Shown here: piece by piece, positions 44,480-52,917 of the stretch | Layout of the letters: the number at the start of each line of letters is the position of its first letter | How positions within the stretch are numbered: the stretch's first letter is position 1 | Source of the DNA: Pseudomonas sp. PIC25 | GTDB lineage: Bacteria; Pseudomonadota; Gammaproteobacteria; Pseudomonadales; Pseudomonadaceae | Assembly (NCBI RefSeq): GCF_002286785.1 | Contig: NZ_MUJY01000047.1 | Span: 1-64,000, forward strand | Direction: 5' to 3' | DNA: 64,000 nucleotides | Made by a program: the position numbers and the translations under genes | Notes under the pieces: model-generated | Database searches by the model: none | The model's input: only the letters and a program-made list of their open reading frames with translations | What the model was told of the DNA's origin: nothing

Positions 44480-45462
44480 GCGCCCGCCTGCGCCGCGAGC
44501 CACAGGCGTTCGAACTGATGCAGGCGTTACTGCTGCTCGAACGCGAACGCCCGAATGCGATGCCGCTGGGCAGCAGTACCGTCCCGAGCGGCGAGGCCGT
44601 GCGCCTGCGTGGCCCATTGACGCCGCTGTTCGCCTCCAGCCAGGTGGAGCGGCTGGTGGACGATGGCGAGCCCGTCCCGGTGCTCACCACACCGGTATTC
44701 GGCCTCGGCGGCCCGGACGGTCCCCTGCCCTACGCCTACCAGGAATGGCTGCAACAACGCGCCCGCCGCAAGGACCACGCTCCGGCGGAATTCCTCGACC
44801 TGTTCCAGCACCGTCTGCTCAGCCTGCTCTACCGCGTGCTGCGCAAGCACCGCATTGCCCTGGGTTTCACCGCGCCGCAAGACAGCCCCGTGCAAGCCCA
44901 ACTGCGTGCCCTGACCGGCCTGCTGCCGCGTCACGTGCGCCAGCGCCAGGCCGTACCCGACGAAGCCTTCCTGGCGCGCGCCGCGTTGTTCGCCGGTCAG
45001 CGCCGCTCGCTGGCCGGGTTCGCCGGCATCGTCCGCTGCCACTTCGGCATACCGGCCCAGCTCTCCGCTTACGAAGGCGCCTGGCGCAGCATTCCGCCCG
45101 TCTCGCGCAGCCGTCTGGGCCGCGCCGGGCGCAATCTGCAACTGGGTCGCAACGCCGTGGCCGGCACCCACGTCTGGGACGAACATGCCGGCATCCGCTT
45201 GACCCTTGGCCCGTTGTCGCCCCGGCAAGCATCGTCATTCCTGCCCAGCGGTGCCCATCACCGGCAACTCGCCAGCCTGACCGCGATGTATTTCGGACCC
45301 GATCTCGATGTGTCGCTCACCCTGTTGATCGACGGTGCCACGCCCTTGGTCCTCGACCGCAACGCGCCGCCACGGCTGGGCTGGAACGGTGGCCTGCAAC
45401 GGCAGGCCACCCCCGTGCAGCAACGCATCGATATCCGCCTGCGTCAGCCGGAGGTGGCCTGA
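44443..45462 (+). CDS. tssG: Type VI secretion baseplate protein TssG
   Basis: A GTG at 44443 (339 residues) is the best start: AAGGAG lies about nine bases upstream, and the product begins just before the conserved SARLRREPQAFELMQALLLLE. Other family segments are VFGLGGPDGPLPYAYQEWL, FLDLFQHRLLSLLYRVLRKH and FGIPAQLSAYEGAW. The frame is open far upstream within tssF, but that part is shadow sequence. It ends one base before the tssH start. Confidence 0.92.
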   Translation: MGATGRNAPLALSARLRREPQAFELMQALLLLERERPNAMPLGSSTVPSGEAVRLRGPLTPLFASSQVERLVDDGEPVPVLTTPVFGLGGPDGPLPYAYQEWLQQRARRKDHAPAEFLDLFQHRLLSLLYRVLRKHRIALGFTAPQDSPVQAQLRALTGLLPRHVRQRQAVPDEAFLARAALFAGQRRSLAGFAGIVRCHFGIPAQLSAYEGAWRSIPPVSRSRLGRAGRNLQLGRNAVAGTHVWDEHAGIRLTLGPLSPRQASSFLPSGAHHRQLASLTAMYFGPDLDVSLTLLIDGATPLVLDRNAPPRLGWNGGLQRQATPVQQRIDIRLRQPEVA

Positions 45463-45463
45463 C

Positions 45464-48013
45464 ATGGAACTCGGCACCCTCATCGGCCGGCTCAACGCCG
45501 ATTGCCGCCGCGCCCTGGAACGCGCCGCCCAGCGCTGCATGCAGCGCACCCACCACTACGTCGAGATCGAGCACCTGCTGCTGGAACTGCTGGACATCGA
45601 AGGCGGCGACTTCGCCTGCCTGCTGCCGCGCTTCGGCCTGGAACGCGACGCGGTGGAAGCGGAGATCAATAAGTCACTGGAACTGTTCAAGGCCGGCAGC
45701 ACGCGCACCCCCGCCCTCTCCACCCACACCATCGGCCTGCTGGAAGACGCCGTGGTCCAGGCCAGCGTGCTCGGCCAGGGCAGTATCCGTTCCGGCCTGC
45801 TGCTGCTTGCCCTGCTCGACCGTGAAGAGCGCCGCACCCTGTTGCTCAGCAGCGCCTCGTCGCTACTGCGGATTTCCCGCGAGGCGCTGCGCGCCAACCT
45901 GCTGGAATGGACCGAGCCCTCCCGCGAAGCGCCGGTTGGCGCGCGCAAGGCATCGACGAGCAAACGCACGGAGGCGCCGACCGAAGACTCGGTGCTCGAT
46001 CAGTACACCCAGGACCTCACCGAAGACGCCCGCAACGGCCGCATCGACCCCATCGTCGGCCGCGACAACGAAATTCGCCAGACCATCGACATTCTCCTGC
46101 GGCGCCGGCAGAACAATCCGATCCTGGTGGGCGCCCCCGGCGTGGGCAAGACGGCGGTGGTCGAAGGGCTGGCCTTGCGCATCGCTGCCGGCGACGTACC
46201 GCCGCCGCTGAAGGAAGTCAGCGTGCGCGTGCTCGACCTCGGCCTGCTGCAAGCCGGCGCCGGGGTGAAAGGCGAATTCGAGCAACGGCTGAAAGGCGTG
46301 ATCGATGCGGTGCGCAACGCGGAAAAACCCATCATCCTGTTCATCGACGAAGCCCACACCATGATCGGCGCCGGCGCCGCCGAAGGTCAGAGCGACGCCG
46401 CCAATCTGCTCAAACCCGCCCTGGCACGCGGCGAGCTGCGCACCATCGCCGCCACCACCTGGCTGGAATACAAGAAGTATTTCGAGAAGGACCCGGCCCT
46501 GGCCCGGCGCTTCCAACTGGTACAGGTGGAGGAGCCGGACGAAGCCACAGCGGTGGAAATGCTGCGCGGCGTCGCCGCCAAACTGGAACAGCACCACGGC
46601 GTGCAGGTACTGGACGCGGCCATCCATGACGCGGTGAAGCTGTCGCACCGCTACATCTCCGGCCGGCAGCTACCGGACAAGGCCATCAGCGTGCTGGACA
46701 CCGCTTGCGCGCGGGTCTCACTCGGCCAGCACGACGTTCCGCCGCCGCTGGAAAGCCTGCGCCACCGCCAGCAAGCCCTGAAGGAGGAGCTGGAGCGCCT
46801 GCGCCGCGAGCAGACCACCGGCCAGGACCACAGCGAACGCATCACCGCCCTGGAAACCGAATCGGCCGGCAACCTCACCGCCATCCGCGAGCTGGAAACG
46901 CGCTGGGCGGAAGAGCGCGAAGCCGTGCGCGAGCTGCTGGAAGCCCGCCGCGAACTGCTCGCCCTCAGCGAAACCGCCGACGCCGACAAGCCCGACGAAG
47001 AACTCGACGGCCGAATCGACCACCTGGCCGCCGAACTGCTGCGCCTGGAAGCTGGCCTGGACGCCATCCGCCAGGACGAACCGCTGGTCCCGGAACAGGT
47101 GGACTCCAAGACCGTCGCCGCCGTGATCGCCGGCTGGACCGGCATCCCGGTGGGCAAGATGCTCGCCGACGAAGCCCACGCCGTGCGCACCCTCGGCCAG
47201 CGCCTTGGGCAACGGGTGATGGGCCAGGACAGCGCGCTGAATACCATCGCCCAGCGCATCCAGGCCTACCGCGCCGGCCTCACCGACCCGGCCAAACCGG
47301 TGGGCGTGTTCCTCCTGCTCGGCCCCACCGGCGTCGGCAAGACCGAAACCGCCTACGCGCTGGCCGACGCCCTGTATGGTGGCGAGCGCAACCTCATCGC
47401 CATCAACCTCTCGGAGTATCAGGAAGCCCACACCGTCAGCCAGCTCAAGGGCGCCCCGCCCGGCTACGTCGGCTACGGCTCCGGCGGGGTGCTCACTGAA
47501 GCGGTGCGCCGCCGGCCCTACTCCGTGGTGCTGCTGGACGAAATCGAAAAAGCCCACCCCGACGTGCTGGAGGCCTTCTACAACGTCTTCGACAAAGGCG
47601 TGATGGAAGACGGCACCGGCCTGGTGGTGGACTTCAAGAACACCGTGATGCTCGCCACCAGCAACGTCGGCGCCGAACTGGTGCTGGACACCCCCACCGA
47701 CCAGCTTGGCAGCGACGCCTTCAACGAACGCCTGCGCAAGGTGCTGCTACAGGCCTTCCGCCCCGCTTTCCTCGCCCGCATGACCGTTGTGCCCTACCGC
47801 CCGCTGGACGAAGCGACGCTGGAAGGCATCGTCCTGGCCAAGCTGGAAAAACTGCGCGAGCGCTACAGGGCCGCCACCGGCAAGCAATTCGACTTCGACC
47901 CCGCCATCGTCAAGGCCGTGCTCGCCAAGTGCAGCGCGGCAGGAGCGCGGGATATCGAGAACGTGCTGATGGCGCAGGTGACGGGGAAGTTGGCGGAGTG
48001 GGTGCTGGAGTAA
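45464..48013 (+). CDS. tssH: Type VI secretion ATPase TssH (ClpV)
   Basis: The 849-residue AAA+ unfoldase recycles contracted TssB/TssC sheaths. The N-terminal Clp repeat domain has [14 protein letters not shown]; the first AAA domain has GAPGVGKT and [13 protein letters not shown]; a coiled M domain follows (about 415-540); the second AAA has GPTGVGKTE and [31 protein letters not shown] overlaps the tssG end and serves as ribosome site. The 5' frame extension to 45335 is rejected. Confidence 0.95.
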   Translation: MELGTLIGRLNADCRRALERAAQRCMQRTHHYVEIEHLLLELLDIEGGDFACLLPRFGLERDAVEAEINKSLELFKAGSTRTPALSTHTIGLLEDAVVQASVLGQGSIRSGLLLLALLDREERRTLLLSSASSLLRISREALRANLLEWTEPSREAPVGARKASTSKRTEAPTEDSVLDQYTQDLTEDARNGRIDPIVGRDNEIRQTIDILLRRRQNNPILVGAPGVGKTAVVEGLALRIAAGDVPPPLKEVSVRVLDLGLLQAGAGVKGEFEQRLKGVIDAVRNAEKPIILFIDEAHTMIGAGAAEGQSDAANLLKPALARGELRTIAATTWLEYKKYFEKDPALARRFQLVQVEEPDEATAVEMLRGVAAKLEQHHGVQVLDAAIHDAVKLSHRYISGRQLPDKAISVLDTACARVSLGQHDVPPPLESLRHRQQALKEELERLRREQTTGQDHSERITALETESAGNLTAIRELETRWAEEREAVRELLEARRELLALSETADADKPDEELDGRIDHLAAELLRLEAGLDAIRQDEPLVPEQVDSKTVAAVIAGWTGIPVGKMLADEAHAVRTLGQRLGQRVMGQDSALNTIAQRIQAYRAGLTDPAKPVGVFLLLGPTGVGKTETAYALADALYGGERNLIAINLSEYQEAHTVSQLKGAPPGYVGYGSGGVLTEAVRRRPYSVVLLDEIEKAHPDVLEAFYNVFDKGVMEDGTGLVVDFKNTVMLATSNVGAELVLDTPTDQLGSDAFNERLRKVLLQAFRPAFLARMTVVPYRPLDEATLEGIVLAKLEKLRERYRAATGKQFDFDPAIVKAVLAKCSAAGARDIENVLMAQVTGKLAEWVLE

Positions 48014-48019
48014 CGAAAC

Positions 48020-48688
48020 ATGAAAATAGGCAGTTTTAACGTTGAGAAGAACGGGCTTTCCTCCACCGACATCAAACAGAGCCAAGTCGATACGTTTATC
48101 GACAACTGCTGCTCAAATAAATATTGGGACGCAGACCTCGTCTTCATTTGCGAGGTGCACTCCGGGCAGCTTGAAAACTATCGGTCGAACTTGAGTGATA
48201 GATATCCAAGCTACAACGTTTCAGCTTTTGCAGGGGGGTACTCGAATGGCTACATCGTGATGACGAAAGCTTTCCAGCGGATTGAGGTCGTTGCCCAAGG
48301 AAACCTGAAGGGGCTCAATAGAGAACTCATCGCGGTGTATGCAACCGGAGTCGACGGGTATACCGGATATGTATTTCTCGCACACTTTAAATCCGGGCAG
48401 ACCAACCTGACCCAAAGCCAATTGATGAACTGCACGGCCTTGGATGGGAATTGGGTCGTCACCGGTGATTTGAATTACGAGTATGCCAATCTCAAGAAGC
48501 TCAACCCGCCGGGTATTGGCTACGAGTGCTGGAACGGTCAAGCCACCCAAGCAAAGGGGGGCATCCTCGATTGGGTTCTCGCCTCACCCAATGTCCAGGT
48601 GAAACCTGTCGACATAACCGGTATGGGTAATGAATTCGACATGAGCGGACCAGACCACCGCCCCATTCTTTTCGAGGTCAAATCCTGA
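48020..48688 (+). CDS. Endonuclease/exonuclease/phosphatase-family protein, candidate T6SS effector
   Basis: The 222-residue protein has a DNase-I-like fold with apparently all active-site motifs: N7 (SFNVEKNG), E45 (FICEVH), H122 (LAHFKSG), D150 and N152 (TGDLNYEY), D184 (ILDWVLAS) and the D212-H213 pair (SGPDHRPI). Such enzymes cut nucleic acids or phosphodiesters with Mg2+. There is no signal peptide or TM segment. It starts six bases after tssH and lies 53 bp before vgrG, yet its GC content and codon use are clearly lower than those of the T6SS genes. That suggests a swapped-in cargo gene: a nuclease delivered by the VgrG. No obvious immunity gene follows, so a housekeeping role cannot be excluded. 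Confidence 0.85.
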   Translation: MKIGSFNVEKNGLSSTDIKQSQVDTFIDNCCSNKYWDADLVFICEVHSGQLENYRSNLSDRYPSYNVSAFAGGYSNGYIVMTKAFQRIEVVAQGNLKGLNRELIAVYATGVDGYTGYVFLAHFKSGQTNLTQSQLMNCTALDGNWVVTGDLNYEYANLKKLNPPGIGYECWNGQATQAKGGILDWVLASPNVQVKPVDITGMGNEFDMSGPDHRPILFEVKS

Positions 48689-48741
48689 ACCTGGCCACAC
48701 TGACAAAAATCCTGCTCCCACACGGATAGTCGAGACTCTGG

Positions 48742-50748
48742 ATGCCCCGTCCCACCGACACCACCACCAGCCTTTCCCTGACCGCCTCGGCATTGGCAGA
48801 CCTGTATCCGGAAACCTTGTCCGGCAGCGAATCCCTGAACACTCTCGGCAACCTGGCACTGGGCGGCTACAGCGCCACGGCACTCACCCTGGCAGATGCC
48901 ATCGCTACCCATGCCACCGCCACTATCCACAACGACGCCAACCAGCGCCCCCTCGACGCCTTGGTCGCCGAGGTCCACCAGCTCCCCGCCGATGCCACCG
49001 CCGACCGCTACCAGTTGGTCCTGCGCCCCTGGCTCTGGTGGCTGACGCTAGCCAGCAACAACCGGGTGTTCCAGAACAAGACCACCGACGAGATCGTCAC
49101 CGCCGTGTTCGACGGTCATGGCTTCAGCGATTACGAATTAAAGCTGACCGGCAGCTACAGCCCGCGTGAATACTGCGTGCAGTACGGCGAGACGGACTTC
49201 GCCTTCGTCTCGCGGCTGCTGGAGGAAGAAGGCATTTTCTGGTTTTTCACCCACGAGGCGGGCAAGCACACACTGGTGCTGGGCGATAGCAACGACGCCT
49301 TTCCGCCCTGCCCCAACGCCACCACGGTGAACTACATCGGCCAGCGGCCGGGGGAGCGAGAGTTGCATGGCATCCGCTCCGGGCAGTTGTGTTTGCAGGC
49401 GGTGGCCGGCGGATATCGAGCGACGGATTATGAGTTCACTACGCCGACCACATCGCTGTATGGCCAGGCCGAGGCGGTGGCCGGGAGCTTTTCCGTCTAC
49501 GAGCACCCGGGCGGCTACTCCGCCAAGGCGCGGGGCGACGCATTGGGCAAGCTGCGGGTCGATGCGCTGCGTGCCCAGGAAAAGCGCTTCATCGGCGAAA
49601 GCGATTGCCGCTGGCTGGTGCCCGGCCACTGGTTCACCCTCGCCGGGCATGACGATACGACGTTGAACATCGACTGGGTGGTGACTTCAGTGATTCACGA
49701 CGCCAGCCACGAGCACTACCGCAACCGCTTCGAGGCCATCCCCAAGGCCACCGCCTACCGCCCGCCACGGGTCACGCCCAAGCCGCGCATGCACACCCAG
49801 ACCGCTGTCGTGGTGGGCAAGGCCGGGGAGGAAATCTGGACCGACGAACACGGCCGCATCAAGATCCAGTTCCCCTGGGACCGCGACGGCCAGAACGACG
49901 AAACCGCCTCCTGCTGGGTACGCGTGGTGCTGCCCTGGAGTGGCAAGGGCTTCGGCATGCAGTTCATCCCGCGTATCGGCCAGGAAGTGATCGTCACCTT
50001 CATCGATGGCGATCCGGATCGCCCGCTGGTCACCGGCTGCGTCTACAACGGCGACAACACCCTGCCCTATGCCCTGCCGACAAACCAGACCCAGTCCGGC
50101 ATCAAGACCAACTCCAGCAAGGGTGGTGGCGGCTTCAACGAGCTGCGCTTCGAGGACAAGAAGGATGCCGAGGAAGTCTTCCTCCAGGCGCAGAAGGACA
50201 TGAAGGTCAACGTGCTCAACGACAGCACCGCCACCATCGGCCACGACGAAACCCTGACGGTGCAGAACGCCCGCACCCGCACGGTGAAGGAAGGCGACGA
50301 AACCATCACCCTGGAAAAGGGCAAGCGCACGGTGACCATACAGACCGGCAGCGACACCCTGGACGTGAAGGACACCCGCACCGTCAAGGTGGGCGGCGAC
50401 CAGACTCACAGCACCGGCGGAAATTACAGCCACACCGTCAGCGGCAATTACGAGCTGACGGTGGACGGCAACCTGACCATCAAGGTGACCGGCACCCTCA
50501 CCTTACAGAGCGGCGGCGACTTTACCGCCAAGAGCGACGCCAACCTCACCACCCAGGCCGGCATGGCGCTCACCGACAAGGCCGGTACATCCATTACCAA
50601 CCAGGCGGGCACCTCGCTGGACAACAAGGCCGGGACTACGCTGACCAACGACGCCGGCGTCAGCCTGACCAACAAGGGCGGCGCCGAGCAGACGGTGGAC
50701 GGCGGCGGCATGCTGACCATCAAGGGCGGGCTGATCAAGGTGAACTGA
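48742..50748 (+). CDS. vgrG: Type VI secretion spike protein VgrG (TssI)
   Basis: The 668-residue protein has gp27-like and gp5-like parts (VQYGETDFAFVSRLLEEEGI, FWFFTHE; EEIWTDEHGRIKIQFPWDRD; VRVVLPWSGKGFGMQFIPRI; FIDGDPDRPLVTGCVYN). A beta-helix of short repeats (LTVQNARTRTVKEGDETITL, NQAGTSLDNKAGTTL) ends in GGLIKVN. No extra effector domain is fused, so toxins should ride as cargo. The ribosome site is weak. Confidence 0.96.
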   Translation: MPRPTDTTTSLSLTASALADLYPETLSGSESLNTLGNLALGGYSATALTLADAIATHATATIHNDANQRPLDALVAEVHQLPADATADRYQLVLRPWLWWLTLASNNRVFQNKTTDEIVTAVFDGHGFSDYELKLTGSYSPREYCVQYGETDFAFVSRLLEEEGIFWFFTHEAGKHTLVLGDSNDAFPPCPNATTVNYIGQRPGERELHGIRSGQLCLQAVAGGYRATDYEFTTPTTSLYGQAEAVAGSFSVYEHPGGYSAKARGDALGKLRVDALRAQEKRFIGESDCRWLVPGHWFTLAGHDDTTLNIDWVVTSVIHDASHEHYRNRFEAIPKATAYRPPRVTPKPRMHTQTAVVVGKAGEEIWTDEHGRIKIQFPWDRDGQNDETASCWVRVVLPWSGKGFGMQFIPRIGQEVIVTFIDGDPDRPLVTGCVYNGDNTLPYALPTNQTQSGIKTNSSKGGGGFNELRFEDKKDAEEVFLQAQKDMKVNVLNDSTATIGHDETLTVQNARTRTVKEGDETITLEKGKRTVTIQTGSDTLDVKDTRTVKVGGDQTHSTGGNYSHTVSGNYELTVDGNLTIKVTGTLTLQSGGDFTAKSDANLTTQAGMALTDKAGTSITNQAGTSLDNKAGTTLTNDAGVSLTNKGGAEQTVDGGGMLTIKGGLIKVN

Positions 50749-50749
50749 G

Positions 50750-51304
50750 ATGCAAGACGGCAAACCCTCCGGAAATGTCACCTTGCGTCGGGGCGACGCG
50801 CAGTTGAACGGCACGCTCATGGACGGCGAGCTGGATGGACCGGTGCGCATCGACGACAGCGGCCGGCCGCTGGCCACCCTCAGCTACCGCCAGGGCGCTC
50901 TGCACGGCCCTCTGGTGATGTTGCACCCCAACGGCAAACCCTCGGCGCGCCTGAACTACGCCAACGACCGCCTGCACGGCCCGGCCAGCTTCTATGCCGA
51001 ACAGGGTTGGCTGCTACGCCAGGCCAACTACCGCGATGGGCTGCTCCACGGCGAAGTGAAGACCTACTTCAGCGACGGCACCTTGGCCGAGCTGGAGCAC
51101 TATCACACCGGGCAGTTGCACGGGCTTTACCAGCGGTTCCATGCCAACGGTCGCACGGCATTGCGCTGCACCTATCGGCAAGGCGTGCTGGTCGAACCGA
51201 AACAGGGTTTCGCCGAAGACGGCCGCCCGCTGGACGACGACGGCAAGCCGGTGTCCCGCCTCATCTGGTGGTGGCGGCGTTGGGGCGAGGCCTCCGAGGT
51301 ATAG
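50750..51304 (+). CDS. MORN-repeat (YwqK-like) protein coupled to vgrG
   Basis: The 184-residue protein consists of about six MORN_2-type repeats of the form G-x-L-H-G-x-x-x-x-(Y/F)-x-x-x-G (ALHGPLVMLHPNGKPSARLN; RLHGPASFYAEQGW; LLHGEVKTYFSDGTLAEL; QLHGLYQRFHANGR) and a basic Trp-rich tail (SRLIWWWRRWGE). It starts two bases after the vgrG stop, so translation is coupled. YwqK-type repeat proteins are annotated as antitoxins in some systems; here it could be an adaptor, immunity protein or effector of the VgrG. Which one cannot be decided from sequence. Confidence 0.88.
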   Translation: MQDGKPSGNVTLRRGDAQLNGTLMDGELDGPVRIDDSGRPLATLSYRQGALHGPLVMLHPNGKPSARLNYANDRLHGPASFYAEQGWLLRQANYRDGLLHGEVKTYFSDGTLAELEHYHTGQLHGLYQRFHANGRTALRCTYRQGVLVEPKQGFAEDGRPLDDDGKPVSRLIWWWRRWGEASEV

Positions 51305-51320
51305 GCGTTTCCCGTTTTTT

Positions 51321-51387
51321 GTAGGAGCCAGCTCTGCTGGCGAAGCTTTTGTGCAAGGAAATTCGCGAGCAGAGCTCGCTCCTACAA
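51321..51387. repeat. Inverted pair of REP elements
   Basis: GTAGGAGCCAGCTCTGCTGG (and onward to 51345) faces ATTCGCGAGCAGAGCTCGCT (51361-51387), which ends in CCTACAA. The pair can fold into a long hairpin just after the vgrG/MORN transcript and may stabilise or terminate it. Confidence 0.8.
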
Positions 51388-51399
51388 AAGCGAAGCCCG

Positions 51400-51458
51400 A
51401 ATTCGCCCCTCCACGTGGTGCGCCGTAGCCCGTATAAGCGTCGGCGCAATCCGGGAAG
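51400..51458. repeat. Dispersed intergenic repeat, copy A
   Basis: Shares CACGTGGTG, then ATAAGCGTCGGCGCAATCCG with copy B at 52316-52368. Copies A and B are in the same orientation about 900 bp apart and bracket the Bro-N gene. Confidence 0.7.
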
Positions 51459-51548
51459 CGCTTCCGGCATCGAGGTTCGACTGGCTCCAAAAAACGCGAG
51501 CGCACGGCGCTCCCGCTTGTTCTTCCCCGCATCCCGACCTATTCTGCG

Positions 51549-51573
51549 CCGGCCACGGTCAATCCGTGGCCGG
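51549..51573. terminator. Hairpin CCGGCCACGG-TCAAT-CCGTGGCCGG
   Basis: Perfect 10-bp stem with a 5-nt loop followed by GTTTGAC; a possible terminator downstream of the vgrG arm. A second inverted pair, CTGTCAA (51729-51735) and TTGACAG (51761-51767), lies further on, upstream of the Bro-N gene. Confidence 0.5.
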
Positions 51574-51807
51574 GTTTGACAGCCCGAAGGAATAGGCGCG
51601 ATTGCGCCAGAGGTGCATGCGAAAACGGCGTATGTTTTTGCAGGCCCCCGCACGTATGCAGGTTTATGCAGCGTCATGGCGGATCGCGTGGGGAGACCCT
51701 CGGGTCTGCCGGGCTCCTATTCCCCGGTCTGTCAACCCTGCGCGATTCGCCACCCTTCGATTGACAGCGAAGCGTGGTGATTTCCTTGGATCGAATAGGA
51801 GCACCAC

Positions 51808-52302
51808 ATGGATCGAGATTTCACTCCCCTTACCTTCCTCCGCTACAACCGCCCACTGCGTGGCGTGATGATCGACAACCAACCCTGGTTCGACGCCCGC
51901 GACTTCTGCCGCCTCCTGGGGCATCGCCATCCGGAGCGAATCAGCCGGCTGATGGAGGACGATCAGATTCGTACCGTTCACTTCCTCCACGCCAGCGGCG
52001 GCGAAGAAGAGGCACAGGTCATCAACGAATCCGGCATCTACCGCGCCCTTGGGCGCTTCCCTCACCCGGAAAACCGCAGCCTGCGCCGCTGGCTCAACGT
52101 GGAGGTGATCCCGGCTCTGCGCGATGCCTTCTCGGCCGATACGCAACAGCCCCGCCGCACCCAAATGACCTGGGCCTCGCAGCGGGTGAGCCTGCTGGAA
52201 TGGCAAGGCAAGCTGTGGGTACCGCTGGACAGCCTGCCGTGGTTTGGAACGCGGCCGATGGAGGAGGCTGGAGGCGGCTTGTTGAAACGCTGGTTGCGCT
52301 GA
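51808..52302 (+). CDS. Bro-N domain protein
   Basis: The 164-residue protein is a BRO-family N-terminal domain: FLRYNRPLRGVMIDNQPWFD, ARDFCRLLGHRHPERISRLM, INESGIYRALGRFPHPENRS and LRRWLNVEVIPALRD. Bro-N domains bind DNA and occur in phages and in antirepressor-like genes. An AATAGGAG ribosome site precedes the ATG. The C-terminal part (about 115-164) is short and has no second domain. It lies between two copies of a dispersed repeat, unlinked in function to the T6SS as far as can be seen. Confidence 0.88.
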   Translation: MDRDFTPLTFLRYNRPLRGVMIDNQPWFDARDFCRLLGHRHPERISRLMEDDQIRTVHFLHASGGEEEAQVINESGIYRALGRFPHPENRSLRRWLNVEVIPALRDAFSADTQQPRRTQMTWASQRVSLLEWQGKLWVPLDSLPWFGTRPMEEAGGGLLKRWLR

Positions 52303-52315
52303 AGCCGGCGAATAA

Positions 52316-52368
52316 ATTCACCCCTACACGTGGTGTTTCGTCCCGGATAAGCGTCGGCGCAATCCGGG
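52316..52368. repeat. Dispersed intergenic repeat, copy B
   Basis: Copy of the repeat at 51400-51458; ends one base from the stop codon of the leftward PAAR-like gene and could lie in its 3' transcript end. Confidence 0.7.
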
Positions 52369-52369
52369 T

Positions 52370-52762
52370 CTAGGGAATCAGCATCTGCACCTGTCCGGGG
52401 TAGACGACCTTGATCACCCCGGCCCAGGTACACATCAGCGAGCTATTGGCATCCAGCGCTGGCATGTTGCCGAGCAACAGGGTCGGTGCCCCCGGAATCC
52501 AGGGCGTGGCGGTGGCGGGAATGCAAGGCATGGGCGTCAACGCGCCCATGGCCGCGGCGGTGGCCGCTGCGACGGTGGGATTGGCGAGGCTCTGGCACAT
52601 GCCGAAGGTGGTGATGTTGACCAGCGGGATGTAGTCCATGATGTTCGCCGCCGGCATGCCGCCGATCAGCGTCCGGTTCACCGGCAGCACGTTGAGCGTC
52701 GCGGGTGCGGCGCCGAAGCTGCATTGCAGTGTGGCGCCGGAACACACGTGCGGGCATCCCAT
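52370..52762 (-). CDS. DUF4280 PAAR-like protein
   Basis: The start at 52762 (130 residues, MGCPHVCSGATLQCSFGAAP...) is preferred because AAGGAG lies nine bases upstream; an ATG nine bases earlier abuts that site. Hallmarks of the DUF4280 PAAR-like family: GATLQCSFG, ANIMDYIPLVNI, FGMCQSLANP, CIPATATPWIPGAPTL and LLGNMPALDANSSLMC, a Cys-rich region. Such proteins can cap VgrG spikes in place of canonical PAAR. It lies near the end of the T6SS cluster on the opposite strand. No canonical PAAR gene was seen in the window, so it may sharpen the VgrG at 48742. Confidence 0.85.
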   Translation of the reverse strand: MGCPHVCSGATLQCSFGAAPATLNVLPVNRTLIGGMPAANIMDYIPLVNITTFGMCQSLANPTVAAATAAAMGALTPMPCIPATATPWIPGAPTLLLGNMPALDANSSLMCTWAGVIKVVYPGQVQMLIP

Positions 52763-52816
52763 CCTGTGCATCTCCTTGTCGGGCTCGATGACGAACGCCG
52801 CAAGCATAGCCGCTTT

Positions 52817-52866
52817 TCTGGCGAAGCTTTTGCGCAAACAATTCGCGAGCAGAGCTCGCTTCTAAC
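52817..52866. repeat. REP-like pair upstream of the PAAR-like gene
   Basis: TTCTGGCGAAGCTTTTGCGC and ATTCGCGAGCAGAGCTCGCT (with TCTAAC after) are degenerate relatives of the inverted REP pair at 51321-51387, including the GCTTTTG linker. Confidence 0.6.
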
Positions 52867-52917
52867 ACGCCCAGTTTCATCGCTACGCCCCACCGTTGAC
52901 GGCTCGCACTGGCTGCC

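Noticed and set aside
51321-51460. CRISPR-like repeat array
   Set aside because: Repeats are inverted REP units and a dispersed repeat with irregular spacing, not uniform repeats with spacers.
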